Shown: positions 15,746 through 26,575 of the stretch, in pieces
How the letters are laid out: every line of letters starts with the position of its first letter
How positions within the stretch are numbered: the stretch's first letter is position 1
Program-made: the position numbers and the translations under genes
Source of the DNA: Burkholderiaceae bacterium
GTDB taxonomy: Bacteria > Pseudomonadota > Gammaproteobacteria > Burkholderiales > Burkholderiaceae_C
DNA: 64,000 bases
Direction: 5' to 3'
Assembly (NCBI GenBank): GCA_913776825.1
Contig: CAJYPV010000031.1
Location: 186,001 to 250,000, forward strand
Notes under the pieces: generated by a model
Told to the model about the DNA's origin: nothing
The model's input: the letters and a program-made list of their open reading frames with translations, nothing else
Database searches by the model: none

Positions 15746-17785
15746 TCACGGCAGCCGGAATCGCCCGACCTGCGTCACCAGGCCATTCGCTTGGTCCAGC
15801 AGCGAGGCGGCAGCGGCAGCGGTCTCTTCCACCATCGCCGCGTTCTGCTGGGTGGATCGGTCCAGCTGCTGCACCGCATCGCTGACATGGCCGATGCCAT
15901 CGGTCTGCTCGCGGGAGCCGGTGGCGATCTCGCTCAGCAGCGCCTGGATGCGTTCCGCACTGCCGACGATCTCCTGGATCGCCGCGCCCGCATCCTGGGC
16001 CACGGTGGTGCCGCGTTCCACGCGCTCGACGCTGGTGCTGATGAGCGACTTGATCTCGCGCGCCGCATCGGTGGTGCGCTTGGCCAGCGCCCGCACCTCG
16101 CTCGCCACGACCGCGAAGCCGCGGCCCTGCTCGCCGGCGCGGGCCGCTTCGACGGCCGCATTCAGCGCCAGGATGTTGGTCTGGAAGGCGATCGCGTCGA
16201 TGACGCCGATGATGTCGGCAATCCGGCTGGAGGACTCCTGGATCGCCTGCATCGTGCCGACCATGTCGGCCATCACCGCGCCGCCACGCGTGGCGAGCGT
16301 GGCATTGCGTGCAGCCATCTGGGTCGCTTCTTCGGTGTTGGCCGCGGTCTGACGGACCGTCGCGCCGATCTGCTCCATGGCCGAGGCCGATTCCTCCAGG
16401 CTGGCGGCCGTCTGCTCGGTACGCGCCGAGAGGTCGCTGGAGCCCGCCGCAATCTGGCTGCTGGCGGTGACGATGCCGTGCGAGGCCTGGCGCACCTGCG
16501 CCACCATCGCGCGCAGGCCTTCCTGCATCTGTGCGAGCAAACCCACCAGGTGCGCGGCTTCATCGCGGCCGCGCGGTTCGGCGCGCTCGGTCAGGTCGCC
16601 GCGGGTCATGGCCTCCAGATGCCGACCCACCTCGCCCAGGCCGCCGGCCATCGAGCGATAGAACGCATAGAACAGATAGGCCGCCACCAGCAGGCAGGCC
16701 GCGCCCAGGCCGCCGACCAGCCGACGGCTGCGCTCGGTGGCCTCCAGCCGTTTCTGCAGCAGCTCGCGAAGCAGCACGGTGCTGCGCTCGGCGAGCGCGC
16801 GCAGTTCATTCACTGCAGTTTGTCCGACCGGATTCAGCCGCTCGACATCGGCACGGAACGTGTCGTCGAACCAGGCGCTCGAGGCCGCCGTGAAGAAGGC
16901 CTCGGCCGCCTGACTGGCCTTCGCCGGATCAAGCGTGGTCTTCACCCGGGCATTCATCTGCCCGGCCCGCTCGGCGGCCTTCATCAGATCGGCGATGCGG
17001 TCCTGCCCCTGGAACCAGGTGCCATACAAGCGGCGGACCTCGGCGGCGTCAGCGGCTTGGGCACGTTGCAAGGCACCCGCCACGGCGCGGCTGCGAGAGA
17101 TCGATTCGATCAGGTCGGAGCTGATCTCGCCGGCCACGGTCATCAGGTAGTAGCTGTCCTGATCCGGATCGAGCGTCAGCGCGGATTCGTCCAGCAGCTC
17201 GGTGCGCAGGTCCACCAGCGTCTTCACGTAATGCTGCATGCGCCACTCGAATTGCGGCGAGCTGGCCGTCAACCCGCCCTGCGCCAGCGACTGCTGCGCC
17301 GCCGCCGCGGCCTGCAGCGCGCGGCGGAGGTCGATCTCCGCCGGCATCGATGCCACCACCGCCTGAAACCGGCTGCGCGAGCGTTCGATGGCGGCCATGT
17401 CCACCTCGGCCGCCATGCCGGACAACACCAGCCGGCGCTGCTTCTGCACCTCGATCATCCACGGCTCCAGCGCCTGCAGGCCATCCACGCCATGCAACTC
17501 GCTGCGCGCCTGCGCCACCGTCGCGCGGGTGCTGGCTTCATAGGCCAGCGCCAGGACCAGCAGCGGCACGAGAAAGGCCAGGCTGATCAGGCACGCCTTC
17601 CAGCCGAAGCGCAGTTGCTGGAACAGCCGCACGCCGGGCGCCCAGAATGCATGCGGCTCACGAAGACGCCGAGCGATGCGGCCCTCGCGCTCGATGGATG
17701 GACCGGAAGCGGCCGGCGAGCCGTCCGGCGTGGGGCGGATCAAGGAAGAGGAAGCCGCGGGCGGCGCGATCAAACCGACAGACAT
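15746..17785 (-). CDS. Methyl-accepting chemotaxis protein
   Basis: Chemoreceptor of about 679 residues. A charged cytoplasmic stretch of about 60 residues precedes the first membrane helix (ACLISLAFLVPLLVLALAY); a periplasmic helical domain of about 250 residues follows, then a second helix (LGAACLLVAAYLFYAF), HAMP and the signalling domain with the conserved hairpin tip (AFQTNILALNAAVEAARAGE, GRGFAVVASEVRALA). The ligand domain is helical but I cannot assign a ligand. I start it at the ATG at 17785, which has GGAA upstream; an in-frame ATG at 17863 adds 26 residues without a ribosome binding site. No CheB/CheR-binding pentapeptide is seen at the end. A perfect FNR-type box lies about 150 bases upstream. 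Confidence 0.9.
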   Translation of the reverse strand: MSVGLIAPPAASSSLIRPTPDGSPAASGPSIEREGRIARRLREPHAFWAPGVRLFQQLRFGWKACLISLAFLVPLLVLALAYEASTRATVAQARSELHGVDGLQALEPWMIEVQKQRRLVLSGMAAEVDMAAIERSRSRFQAVVASMPAEIDLRRALQAAAAAQQSLAQGGLTASSPQFEWRMQHYVKTLVDLRTELLDESALTLDPDQDSYYLMTVAGEISSDLIESISRSRAVAGALQRAQAADAAEVRRLYGTWFQGQDRIADLMKAAERAGQMNARVKTTLDPAKASQAAEAFFTAASSAWFDDTFRADVERLNPVGQTAVNELRALAERSTVLLRELLQKRLEATERSRRLVGGLGAACLLVAAYLFYAFYRSMAGGLGEVGRHLEAMTRGDLTERAEPRGRDEAAHLVGLLAQMQEGLRAMVAQVRQASHGIVTASSQIAAGSSDLSARTEQTAASLEESASAMEQIGATVRQTAANTEEATQMAARNATLATRGGAVMADMVGTMQAIQESSSRIADIIGVIDAIAFQTNILALNAAVEAARAGEQGRGFAVVASEVRALAKRTTDAAREIKSLISTSVERVERGTTVAQDAGAAIQEIVGSAERIQALLSEIATGSREQTDGIGHVSDAVQQLDRSTQQNAAMVEETAAAAASLLDQANGLVTQVGRFRLP

Positions 17786-18295
17786 TTCGAGAGTTCCAAT
17801 GACGCGAGAGACAGGAGACAAAGAATCTGAACGGTCGAGAGTGTCCGGCGCCCGCAGGTCCATGCTGGCGGCCGACGGGCAGGAATCGGCGACCGCTCCT
17901 GCTTACTCCCCACAAGTCGCGCTTTTTGAAGTTCCTTGATTCGGATCAAGGACTAACCGGAAGCGTTTGTGATGACCGCCGGCGCACGTCCCGGCCTTGC
18001 GCTCGCTCCAGGACTCGACCGACCTGTCCACCACGGTCGTCGCGTCCCTCGCGTCCCTCGCGTCGCTCGTTTACCTGGATTGGCCCCAATGCGGGCCCCG
18101 GTTTGCGGGACGCCGCCCCGCGCCCGCCGGACCGCGCGCAACAATGCGCCGCATGCGTGACCTCGTCTTCTTTGCGGCCTCGATGCCGTCTCCAGCCCGC
18201 GCCGGCGGCCTTCCCCTGGATGGATCGCCGATCGGCGGGACGGCGGGGCGCCGATCGTGCCGGCGCGACGTTGTCATCCTCGCGGGAGCAGGCGC
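17786..18295. other. Divergent intergenic region, chemoreceptor/serine acetyltransferase
   Basis: A 510-base stretch with the FNR-type box at 17936-17949 and a 9-base tandem repeat (GCGTCCCTC twice, then GCGTCGCTC) at about 18042-18068. The ribosome binding site GGGAG for the right-hand gene is at 18284-18288. Open frames here are of random character and no gene could be supported. Confidence 0.4.
17936..17949. promoter_or_regulatory. Perfect FNR/ANR-type box
   Basis: TTGAT-TCGG-ATCAA matches the FNR/ANR consensus exactly. It lies about 150 bases upstream of the chemoreceptor start, in the region divergent to the serine acetyltransferase gene. It suggests oxygen control of one or both genes. 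Confidence 0.62.
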
Positions 18296-19243
18296 ATGAG
18301 CGGCGAATCCGAATCGTCGTCGCGACCCGGCGCGCCGTGGCCGCTGGATGAGGTGGTCGCAGGCTTGCGCGCGGCTCGTCAGGCGTGGCGTGAACAGCAT
18401 CGCGATCACGAACCGCGCGGCCGGGAGTTGCCATCGCCCGAGGCGCTGGACGACATCATCCAGGGCCTGCGCGGCGCGTTGTTTCCGTTGCGGCTGGGAC
18501 CGCCGTCGCTGCGTCCCGAAGCGGAGGACTACTACATCGGCCACACGCTGGACACCCAGCTGCAGGCCTTGCGTCAGCAGATCCTGCTGGAGCTTGGGGC
18601 GACGGCGCCGACGCGCGCCGCCGATCCGGCGGAGCCAGGTCTTGCCTCCCGTGCCGATGCCTTGACCGCCGCGTTCGCCCGGACGCTGCCGGAGGTCCGT
18701 CGGCTGCTGGACGCCGATGTGCTGGCTTCCTTCGAAGGCGACCCGGCGGCTCGCAGCGTCGACGAAGTGCTGCTGTGCTATCCCGGCATCGCGGCGATGA
18801 TCCATCACCGTCTGGCGCATCGGCTCTACACCCTGGGCGTGCCGATGCTGGCCCGCATCGTCGCGGAGCTGGCCCATGGCCGCACCGGCATCGACATCCA
18901 TCCGGGCGCCCGCATCGGCGCCGGACTGTTCATCGATCACGGCACCGGCGTCGTGATCGGGGAGACGGCGGTGATCGGCGAGCGCGTGCGCATCTATCAG
19001 GCGGTGACGCTCGGCGCCCGCAGCTTCCCGACTGATGAACAGGGCCAGATCCGCAAGGGCGCGCCCCGGCATCCGGTGGTCGAAGACGATGTGGTGATCT
19101 ATGCGGGCGCGACCATCCTCGGTCGCATCACGCTGGGTCGCGGCTCGGTCATCGGCGGCAATGTCTGGCTGACCCGCAGCGTGCCGCCGGGCAGCCACAT
19201 CAGCCAGGCGAATTCGCAGAGTCAGGCGCCCGGCGAGGTGTGA
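18296..19243 (+). CDS. cysE: Serine O-acetyltransferase (EpsC type)
   Basis: Acetylates L-serine with acetyl-CoA, the first step of cysteine synthesis. The C-terminal half is a left-handed beta helix built of hexapeptide repeats (GIDIHPGARIGAGLFIDHG, GVVIGETAVIGERVRIYQAV). The catalytic Asp-His pair lies in IDHGTGVV. The helical N-terminal half is long (about 190 residues), as in the EpsC-type enzymes of beta- and gammaproteobacteria, not the short CysE form. The start is the ATG at 18296, with GGGAG 8 bases upstream. It stands alone; no cysteine synthase is next to it. Confidence 0.88.
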   Translation: MSGESESSSRPGAPWPLDEVVAGLRAARQAWREQHRDHEPRGRELPSPEALDDIIQGLRGALFPLRLGPPSLRPEAEDYYIGHTLDTQLQALRQQILLELGATAPTRAADPAEPGLASRADALTAAFARTLPEVRRLLDADVLASFEGDPAARSVDEVLLCYPGIAAMIHHRLAHRLYTLGVPMLARIVAELAHGRTGIDIHPGARIGAGLFIDHGTGVVIGETAVIGERVRIYQAVTLGARSFPTDEQGQIRKGAPRHPVVEDDVVIYAGATILGRITLGRGSVIGGNVWLTRSVPPGSHISQANSQSQAPGEV

Positions 19244-19888
19244 GGCTCAAGTCGACGAGGCCTCGGAGCGGTGCCGCTCCCGCCTCGCGCATCCTGGCGA
19301 TCGACGGCGCGCGGGGCCTGTCGTCGAACGATTTCTGACGGCCGCCGAGCGTTCGAGAAACGCCTGTATCACGGCGGCCCCGTGGCGCCGTCCCCTGCAT
19401 CCGCGACAGCCGCCACCGCGCACCCGCAACCCTTCCTGCAAGCGGACGTAAGTCCTGTGTGCGCCTCGGCCAACCGTCCCGAGGGTCTGGGGTCAGGTCT
19501 TTTCCTTCAACCAGGAAGAGCCGAGGCAGCGCGCTGAATGCCTCCGAGGCCTCGCCCTCGATGGAGCCACGCAGGCGCGTCTCCGAAGCGCGCTCGCGAA
19601 TGGCGCCTGACCAGTCCACGTCCGCTCCCGGGAGGGATCGAGGCCACGGCAAGCCCCCGCGTGTCACACGATTTGTCACCACGACTGCGGGTTTACCCTG
19701 GAGACGAACTGAAAGCGCTTTCGCAAAGTGGTATGCAAGCGGTGGCTAGATAGACGCTCACAAGAGATACCAGTTGGGGCCGCCGACCCGTTCATGACCG
19801 GGATGGAGATCGATCCCGGTCATGTGTCGCCTTGCAGCGGGACGCGGCCCCGCTGTCGGCTGGATTGCCTTCAGGACACCTCCCCGTC
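19244..19888 (+). other. Intergenic region upstream of the chitinase gene
   Basis: A 645-base stretch. It holds the LacI-type operator at 19711-19722. A possible -35 TTGTCA at 19673-19678 and a poor -10 TACCCT at 19694-19699 sit just before the operator, but their spacing is only 15 bases. A GGTCTGGGGTCAGGTC motif near 19484 resembles a widespread proteobacterial intergenic sequence and may be a decayed mobile remnant. No gene could be supported. Confidence 0.4.
19711..19722. promoter_or_regulatory. LacI-type operator GAAAGCGCTTTC upstream of the GH18 gene
   Basis: Perfect 12-base palindrome, about 167 bases before the chitinase start. The same palindrome precedes four other transcription units of the glycan region. 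It is the probable site of the LacI-family repressor encoded at 28540. Confidence 0.75.
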
Positions 19889-21496
19889 ATGACCTCTCCC
19901 TCCTCCACCGCTTCGTCCACTGCCATGTCGCGCCCTCGCGCGCGGGCGCTCTCAGTCCACGCGCTGCGGCAGCTCGCCGTGATCAGCACCGCCGCCTTCG
20001 CGCTGCATGCCGCCGCTCAAACCGCGGCCGCCTGGAAGCCCGATGTCTACTACGCGGCCGGCACGGTCGTCAGCTACAACGGCCATCTCTACCGCGCCAC
20101 CGTCAACCAGACCGACTACAGCAGCACCGGCTGGAACCCCACGAACGCCTCGCTGTGGACCGACCTCGGCCCCACCAGCGGCACGTCGCCCTCGCCCTCC
20201 CCGAGTCCGGCGCCTTCGCCCTCGCCTGCGCCGTCCCCGACGCCCTCGCCAAGCCCTGCACCCGCGCCGTCCGGCACCTGGAGCGCAGCCACGGCCTATC
20301 CCGGCGGCTCGATCGTGAGTTACCAGGGCGTGACCTACAAGGCCAACTGGTGGACCCAGGGCGACAACCCCGCGTCGCGCAGCGGCCCGACCGGCTCCGG
20401 CCAGCCGTGGACGGTGTTCAGCGGCGCACCCGCGCCCTCTCCGGCTCCCACCCCGGCGCCGACACCCACGCCCGCGCCTTCGCCCGCACCGACGCCGTCT
20501 CCCGCTCCATCGCCGTCGCCGAGCCCCTCGCCGGCACCGGGCGGTCATCACCTGATCGGCTATTGGCACAACTTCACCAACCCGTCCGGCCCCACCTTCC
20601 CGATCAGCCAGGTGCCGTCGGCCTATGACGTGATCGTCGTGGCCTTCGCCGACGATGCGGGCAACGGCAATGTGGCCTTCAACCTCGATCCGTCAGCGGG
20701 TGGCGAGGCGACCTTCATCGCCGACATCGCCGCCGCACGGGCCAAGGGCAAGAAGGTGGTGTTGTCGCTGGGCGGGCAGAACGGCACGGTGACGCTCAAC
20801 AACGCGACGCAGGTGACGAACTTCGTCAACAGCATGGAAGCGATCCTGCGCCGCTATGGCTTCGATGGCATCGACATCGATCTGGAAAGCGGCGCGGGCG
20901 TGACCAGCGGCGCGCCGGTCCAGACGAATCTCGTCACCGCGGTGAAGCAGCTGAAGGCGCGCATCGGCAGCGGCTTCTATCTCTCGATGGCGCCGGAGCA
21001 TCCGTATGTGCAGGGCGGCTATGTGGCCTATGGCGGCATCTGGGGCGCCTATCTGCCGATCATCGACGGGCTGCGCGACGAGCTGAATGTGCTGCACGTC
21101 CAGTACTACAACAACGGCGCGGTCTACACGCCGTATGCGACCCAAGGCCTGGCCGAAGGCAGCGCCGACATGCTGGTCGCCGCCAGCCGCATGCTGATCG
21201 AAGGCTTCACCACCAACAACGGCACCGGCACATATGTGTTCCGTGGCTTGCGTCCGGATCAGGTGGCGTTCGGTCTGCCATCGGGCCCGTCGTCGGCGAA
21301 CAGCGGCCTGGCCAGCGTGGCCAGCATCACCAGCGCGCTCAACTGTCTGACCCGCCTGACCCAATGCGGTGCGATCAAGCCGGCCAAGGCCTATCCGACG
21401 CTGCGCGGCGTGATGACCTGGTCGATCAACTGGGACCGCAAGGACGGTCTGGCCTTCTCGCGCGACGTGCGTGCCGCGCTCAACACCCTGCCCTGA
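19889..21496 (+). CDS. Secreted GH18 chitinase with two chitin-binding modules
   Basis: Modular enzyme: a signal peptide ending near AFALHAAAQ, a CBM5/12-type module (AAWKPDVYYAAGTVVSYNGH, residues about 48-95), a Pro/Ser/Ala linker, a second CBM5/12 module (GTWSAATAYPGGSIVSYQGV), a second linker, and a GH18 barrel from about residue 225. The GH18 signature DGIDIDLE spans residues 326-333, with Glu333 as the catalytic acid, and SLGG is also present. It should hydrolyse chitin outside the cell by substrate-assisted catalysis. The start is uncertain: ATG at 19889 (weak AGGA upstream) or ATG at 19925; both keep the signal peptide. The LacI-type operator upstream ties it to the beta-glucan genes. 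The GH16 gene follows 10 bases later, so the two are probably co-transcribed. Confidence 0.92.
   Translation: MTSPSSTASSTAMSRPRARALSVHALRQLAVISTAAFALHAAAQTAAAWKPDVYYAAGTVVSYNGHLYRATVNQTDYSSTGWNPTNASLWTDLGPTSGTSPSPSPSPAPSPSPAPSPTPSPSPAPAPSGTWSAATAYPGGSIVSYQGVTYKANWWTQGDNPASRSGPTGSGQPWTVFSGAPAPSPAPTPAPTPTPAPSPAPTPSPAPSPSPSPSPAPGGHHLIGYWHNFTNPSGPTFPISQVPSAYDVIVVAFADDAGNGNVAFNLDPSAGGEATFIADIAAARAKGKKVVLSLGGQNGTVTLNNATQVTNFVNSMEAILRRYGFDGIDIDLESGAGVTSGAPVQTNLVTAVKQLKARIGSGFYLSMAPEHPYVQGGYVAYGGIWGAYLPIIDGLRDELNVLHVQYYNNGAVYTPYATQGLAEGSADMLVAASRMLIEGFTTNNGTGTYVFRGLRPDQVAFGLPSGPSSANSGLASVASITSALNCLTRLTQCGAIKPAKAYPTLRGVMTWSINWDRKDGLAFSRDVRAALNTLP
20193..20280 (+). repeat. Linker-encoding Pro/Ser repeat in the chitinase gene
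   Basis: Imperfect tandem 6-base units coding for a Ser-Pro/Ala-Pro linker between the two chitin-binding modules. A second stretch of the same kind lies at about 20430-20540, before the catalytic domain. Similar linker DNA occurs in the GH6 and GH5 genes of this window. Confidence 0.7.
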
Positions 21497-21506
21497 GGAG
21501 CACACC

Positions 21507-23153
<1,647 letters not shown>

Positions 23154-23533
23154 GGCCTCACGGCGGACCGGATCGGGCGCGGCGACGCAACGCCCGCCTC
23201 TCCCGGTCTGGGTCGCCGACCCAGGCACGCGACATCACCGCTCGAGGGCCAGGTCTTGCCGATCTGGCCCGGATTCACCCTCACCTGCCACACCCTTGGG
23301 GCCGCAGGTGAGGTGCTTTCGTGCGAGCGTCTCGCGCCAGCCTGGACGATCGCCCCCCATCGCTTCCTCTCATCCGGCACGCTTTGTATCCAACGCGGTC
23401 GCACTCGCAACGGGTGCCCGCAGGACGTTACTTTCCCGATGCAAGAAAGCGCTTTCAACGGCTTGATCTTTTGCCTAGGATCAAAGCGCGAGGTCGGCGT
23501 GCCCATCCCCGCATTCACAACTCCGGAGACGCC
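23154..23533 (+). other. Intergenic region before the GH64 gene
   Basis: A 380-base stretch. A small hairpin (CTGGGT 23208-23213, ACCCAG 23219-23224) may mark the end of the GH18-GH16 transcript. The LacI-type operator is at 23445-23456. No gene could be supported and no clear -35/-10 pair was found. Confidence 0.4.
23445..23456. promoter_or_regulatory. LacI-type operator GAAAGCGCTTTC upstream of the GH64 gene
   Basis: Perfect palindrome 77 bases before the GH64 start, identical to the sites at 19711, 29663, 35692 and 50505. Confidence 0.78.
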
Positions 23534-25363
23534 ATGAAACGCTTCCTCTCCTGGCTGGCGCATTGCCTGGCCTTGTTTTCATTCCTGTCGCTGACGCTCG
23601 GGTCGGCGGCGTTCGCTCAATCGAATGCGAGCTTCTCGCATGGGGTGGCCACCAGCGGCAGCCAGTCGCTGATCTGGTTCAAATCGAATGTCGCGACCAC
23701 CTGGGTCGATGTGCATTACCAGCTCAACGGCGGCGGCCAGCAGAACCTGCGCATGCCCTACAACGCGTCGGCGGGTCGTTATGAGCAGTTGCTCAATGGC
23801 GCCGTCTCCGGCCAGCGCGTGGACTACTGGTTCACCTACAACAACGGCAACCCGGCTTATGACAGCGCCCGCTTCTCGGCGGTGCTGGGCAGCGCGCCGC
23901 AGACCGTGGCCGCCCCGACCTTCAGCCCGGCGCCGGGCCGCTACACCACGGCGCAGTCGGTGACGCTGTCGACCGCCACTGCGGGTGCGTCGATCCGCTA
24001 CACCACCGACGGCTCCACGCCGCAGGCCAATTCGCCGCTGTATTCGGGACCGATCAATGTCTCGGCCAACACTACCGTCAAGGCGATGGCGATGCGCTCG
24101 GGCTTCACCAATTCGTCGGTCAGCACCGGCGCCTATGTGATCGAGCAGACCGGCACCTGGAACGGTCGCACCACCTTCAACATCCAGAACGCCACCAACG
24201 GCCGCTGGACCGATGCGCAGGTCTACTGGGCCATCATCGGCAAGAGCTGGGAGACCGGTGAGTTCGTGCATGTGGACATGAACGGCAATGTGCTGCCGAT
24301 GCGTGTCTCCGACAACACCGTCCCGAAGAACGGCCGCAACTACGCCAACTACTTCTACACGCTGGCGCAGACCAAGTCGATCACCATCCCGGCGATCGAT
24401 TCGGCGCGGGTGCTGATGTCGGTCGGCAGCCCGATGTTCATCGAGGTCAACACCGATGGCGCGGGCCGTGTCGCCTATGCCGGCGCCAACATCGAGAACG
24501 CCAGCGATCCCAATCTGGATGTGGTCTTCGACTTCGGTGAATTCGCCATCGTTCCGAAGGGCCGTGCGGACCAGGGCATCTTCGTGAACACCACCCGCGT
24601 GGACCACTTCGGCTTCCCGCTGAAGCTGCGTCTGCAAGGCCTGAACGGCTATGACCGCACCGTCGGCGAGCCGCTGACCGAGACCCGTGACCAGCTGTTC
24701 AGCAAGTTCCAAAGCGAAGTGCCGGCCGAGTTCCGCAGCCTGGCCGAACCCAACTTCCCGAACGTGCCGGCCCGCACCCGCATCCTGGCGCCGGCGCACT
24801 ACACCTTCCGTCCCGGCAATGTGAACGGCCAGTACCTGGACGGCTACATCAGCGAGATGTGGAACCGCTTCAAGACGCAGGACCTGGTCTTCACGCTGGA
24901 GAACCTGGGCACCTTCCGCGGTCGTGTGGATGCCAGCACCAATCGCTTCGTCTTCACCGGCGGCGCACAGAACGGTCCCTACTACATCAACGGCCAGCCC
25001 AACACTGCCGAAGTGCTGCTGGGCGCCGGCAAGCTGGACGATCCGCGCAAGCCGGACGGCAGCTTCCAGCCTGACCTGATCAAGGCCACCCAGCTGCAGA
25101 TCCAGGCGCAGGTCTGTGCCGCGCTCAACCGCCATGTGCTGGCCAACCCGGCCGACTGGAACCGGCCGTCCGCCTTCTATCCGGCCGGCTCGCGCGCCAA
25201 CTGGTATGCGAAGTTCTGGCATGACCATTCGATCAAGGGCACCGAAGGCAATGCCAATGGCTATGGCCTGGCCTACGGCTTCGCTTATGACGACGTGGGC
25301 AACTTCAGCCCGTCGCTGCATACCAATGCGCCGACGGTGGTGACCTACACCATCGGCTGGTAA
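23534..25363 (+). CDS. Secreted GH64 beta-1,3-glucanase with N-terminal glucan-binding module
   Basis: Enzyme of 609 residues. A signal peptide ends at SAAFAQ. Residues about 30-115 (ASFSHGVATSGSQSLIWFKS, VDYWFTYNNGNPAYDS) match the CBM56-type beta-1,3-glucan-binding module found in related glucanases. A chitobiase-C-like beta sandwich follows (APTFSPAPGRYTTAQSVTLS, about 120-200). The rest is GH64 (laminaripentaose-producing type), with VYWAIIGKSWETGEFVHVD, DVVFDFGEFAIVP and TTRVDHFGFPLKL. The Glu in FGEFAI and the Asp in RVDHFG are candidate catalytic residues, placed by memory of the family. The start at 23534 has GGAG upstream. The LacI-type operator lies 77 bases upstream, and a strong terminator follows. 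Confidence 0.9.
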   Translation: MKRFLSWLAHCLALFSFLSLTLGSAAFAQSNASFSHGVATSGSQSLIWFKSNVATTWVDVHYQLNGGGQQNLRMPYNASAGRYEQLLNGAVSGQRVDYWFTYNNGNPAYDSARFSAVLGSAPQTVAAPTFSPAPGRYTTAQSVTLSTATAGASIRYTTDGSTPQANSPLYSGPINVSANTTVKAMAMRSGFTNSSVSTGAYVIEQTGTWNGRTTFNIQNATNGRWTDAQVYWAIIGKSWETGEFVHVDMNGNVLPMRVSDNTVPKNGRNYANYFYTLAQTKSITIPAIDSARVLMSVGSPMFIEVNTDGAGRVAYAGANIENASDPNLDVVFDFGEFAIVPKGRADQGIFVNTTRVDHFGFPLKLRLQGLNGYDRTVGEPLTETRDQLFSKFQSEVPAEFRSLAEPNFPNVPARTRILAPAHYTFRPGNVNGQYLDGYISEMWNRFKTQDLVFTLENLGTFRGRVDASTNRFVFTGGAQNGPYYINGQPNTAEVLLGAGKLDDPRKPDGSFQPDLIKATQLQIQAQVCAALNRHVLANPADWNRPSAFYPAGSRANWYAKFWHDHSIKGTEGNANGYGLAYGFAYDDVGNFSPSLHTNAPTVVTYTIGW

Positions 25364-25701
25364 GCCTCACGGGGAGGCACTCCCCGACGCACGATCGCCT
25401 GATCGGCACCACGGCGCAGCTCTTCGCTGCGCCTTTTTTTCGTCCATTGCGCCGGCGTTTTCGGCCGTATCGGACGTGGTCGGCCTCGCCATTCGCGCTC
25501 CTGATGAGCGGCCTGTTGACGCGTTCCCGCGCGCTGCAGACGTTCCACCGGGCCGCGATCCGCATCCGGGTTTTCCCGTTGCGCTTCTAGGGGGGTGGAC
25601 CTGCGTTGGGTACAAGGCGTTCTGCCGGACCGCTTCCTAGACTGCTTCTCACCCGCGGCGCATCCGGTGCCGCGGGGGTGTTTCATCCCTGAGGAGACAA
25701 C
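25364..25701 (+). other. Intergenic region between GH64 and the PETase-like gene
   Basis: After the terminator at 25413-25440 the 260 bases to the next gene must hold its promoter, but no good -35/-10 pair is seen and there is no LacI-type palindrome. A GC-rich hairpin (CCCGCGGC 25652-25659, GCCGCGGG 25669-25676) lies in the probable leader, just before the ribosome binding site. It could affect mRNA stability or translation of the hydrolase. Confidence 0.4.
25413..25440 (+). terminator. Rho-independent terminator after the GH64 gene
   Basis: GGCGCAGC (25413-25420) pairs with GCTGCGCC (25426-25433) around a five-base loop and is followed by seven T. It should end the GH64 transcript. Confidence 0.88.
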
Positions 25702-26559
25702 ATGAAGCAGTCAGTCTTGGTGCGTCGCGTGCTGCGCGTCGCCGCCACCGCGTTGGCGATCGGATCGGTCGGCCTGGCCTCGGCCCAGGTCGGTCCCGCG
25801 CCCACGTCGTCCAGCCTCAATGCCACATCGGGTCCGTTCTCGGTGGCCACCAGCAATGTGACCCTGGCCCGCGGCTTCGGCGGCGGCACGATCTACTACC
25901 CCACCACCGCCGGGCTGTATGGCGTGGTCGCGATCAGCCCCGGCTTCACCGCGACGGAGACCAGCGTCGCCTGGCTCGGCCGGCGCATGGCCACCCATGG
26001 GCTGGTGGTGATCACCATCAACACCAACACCACGCTGGATCAGCCCGCCAGCCGCGCGACGCAGCTGATGGCGGCGCTGAACTATGTGGTCAACAGCGCC
26101 AGCAGCACGGTGCGCAGCCGCGTCGACAGCAGCAAGCTGGCGGTGGCCGGGCATTCGATGGGCGGGGGCGGCGCGCTGATCGCGGCCGAGAACAACCCGA
26201 CCTTGAAGGCTTCGCTGCCGCTCACGCCGTGGAATCTCAGCACCAGTTTCACCGGCGTGCGGGTGCCGACGCTGATCGTGGGCGCGGATGGGGATACGGT
26301 CGCCCCGGTGGCGGTCCATGCGCGGCCCTTCTACGCGAGCCTGCCGTCCGGCACCTCGAAGGCTTATGCGGAGCTGAACCTGGCGACGCACTTCACGCCC
26401 AACAGCACCAACACGCCGATCGGTCGATATGGCGTGGCCTGGATGAAGCGCTTCGTGGATGCGGACACGCGTTACTCGAGCTTCCTGTGCGGCGCGGAGC
26501 ACAACGCCTACAACACCGCCCTGGTGTTCGAACGCTACAACCAGAACTGCCCGTACTGA
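25702..26559 (+). CDS. Secreted PETase/cutinase-like polyester hydrolase
   Basis: Alpha/beta hydrolase of 285 residues with a signal peptide ending near GLASAQ. It shows the order and spacing of the PETase-cutinase family (dienelactone hydrolase-like fold): TIYYPTTAG, ISPGFTATETS, GHSMGGGGALIAAENNP, TPWNLSTSF, GVAWMKRFVDADTRYSSFLC. Predicted triad: Ser152, Asp198, His230. Trp177 corresponds to Trp185 of Ideonella sakaiensis PETase; Phe82 replaces Tyr87 and His151 replaces Trp159, as in thermophilic cutinases. The extra active-site disulfide of IsPETase is absent, but the C-terminal pair (Cys263, Cys283) is kept. A type I polyester hydrolase is likely; natural substrate may be cutin or a storage polyester. 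Start ATG has GAGGAG upstream. The chaperone-like gene follows after 16 bases. Confidence 0.88.
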   Translation: MKQSVLVRRVLRVAATALAIGSVGLASAQVGPAPTSSSLNATSGPFSVATSNVTLARGFGGGTIYYPTTAGLYGVVAISPGFTATETSVAWLGRRMATHGLVVITINTNTTLDQPASRATQLMAALNYVVNSASSTVRSRVDSSKLAVAGHSMGGGGALIAAENNPTLKASLPLTPWNLSTSFTGVRVPTLIVGADGDTVAPVAVHARPFYASLPSGTSKAYAELNLATHFTPNSTNTPIGRYGVAWMKRFVDADTRYSSFLCGAEHNAYNTALVFERYNQNCPY

Positions 26560-26575
26560 TCCGCAGGAGCACGCC

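Noticed and set aside
19200..19682. Leftward open frame with KDLTPDP and the GGTCTGGGGTCAGGTC motif
   Set aside because: This sequence is a common dispersed intergenic motif; the frame overlaps the serine acetyltransferase end and has no domain. No transposase remnant could be shown.
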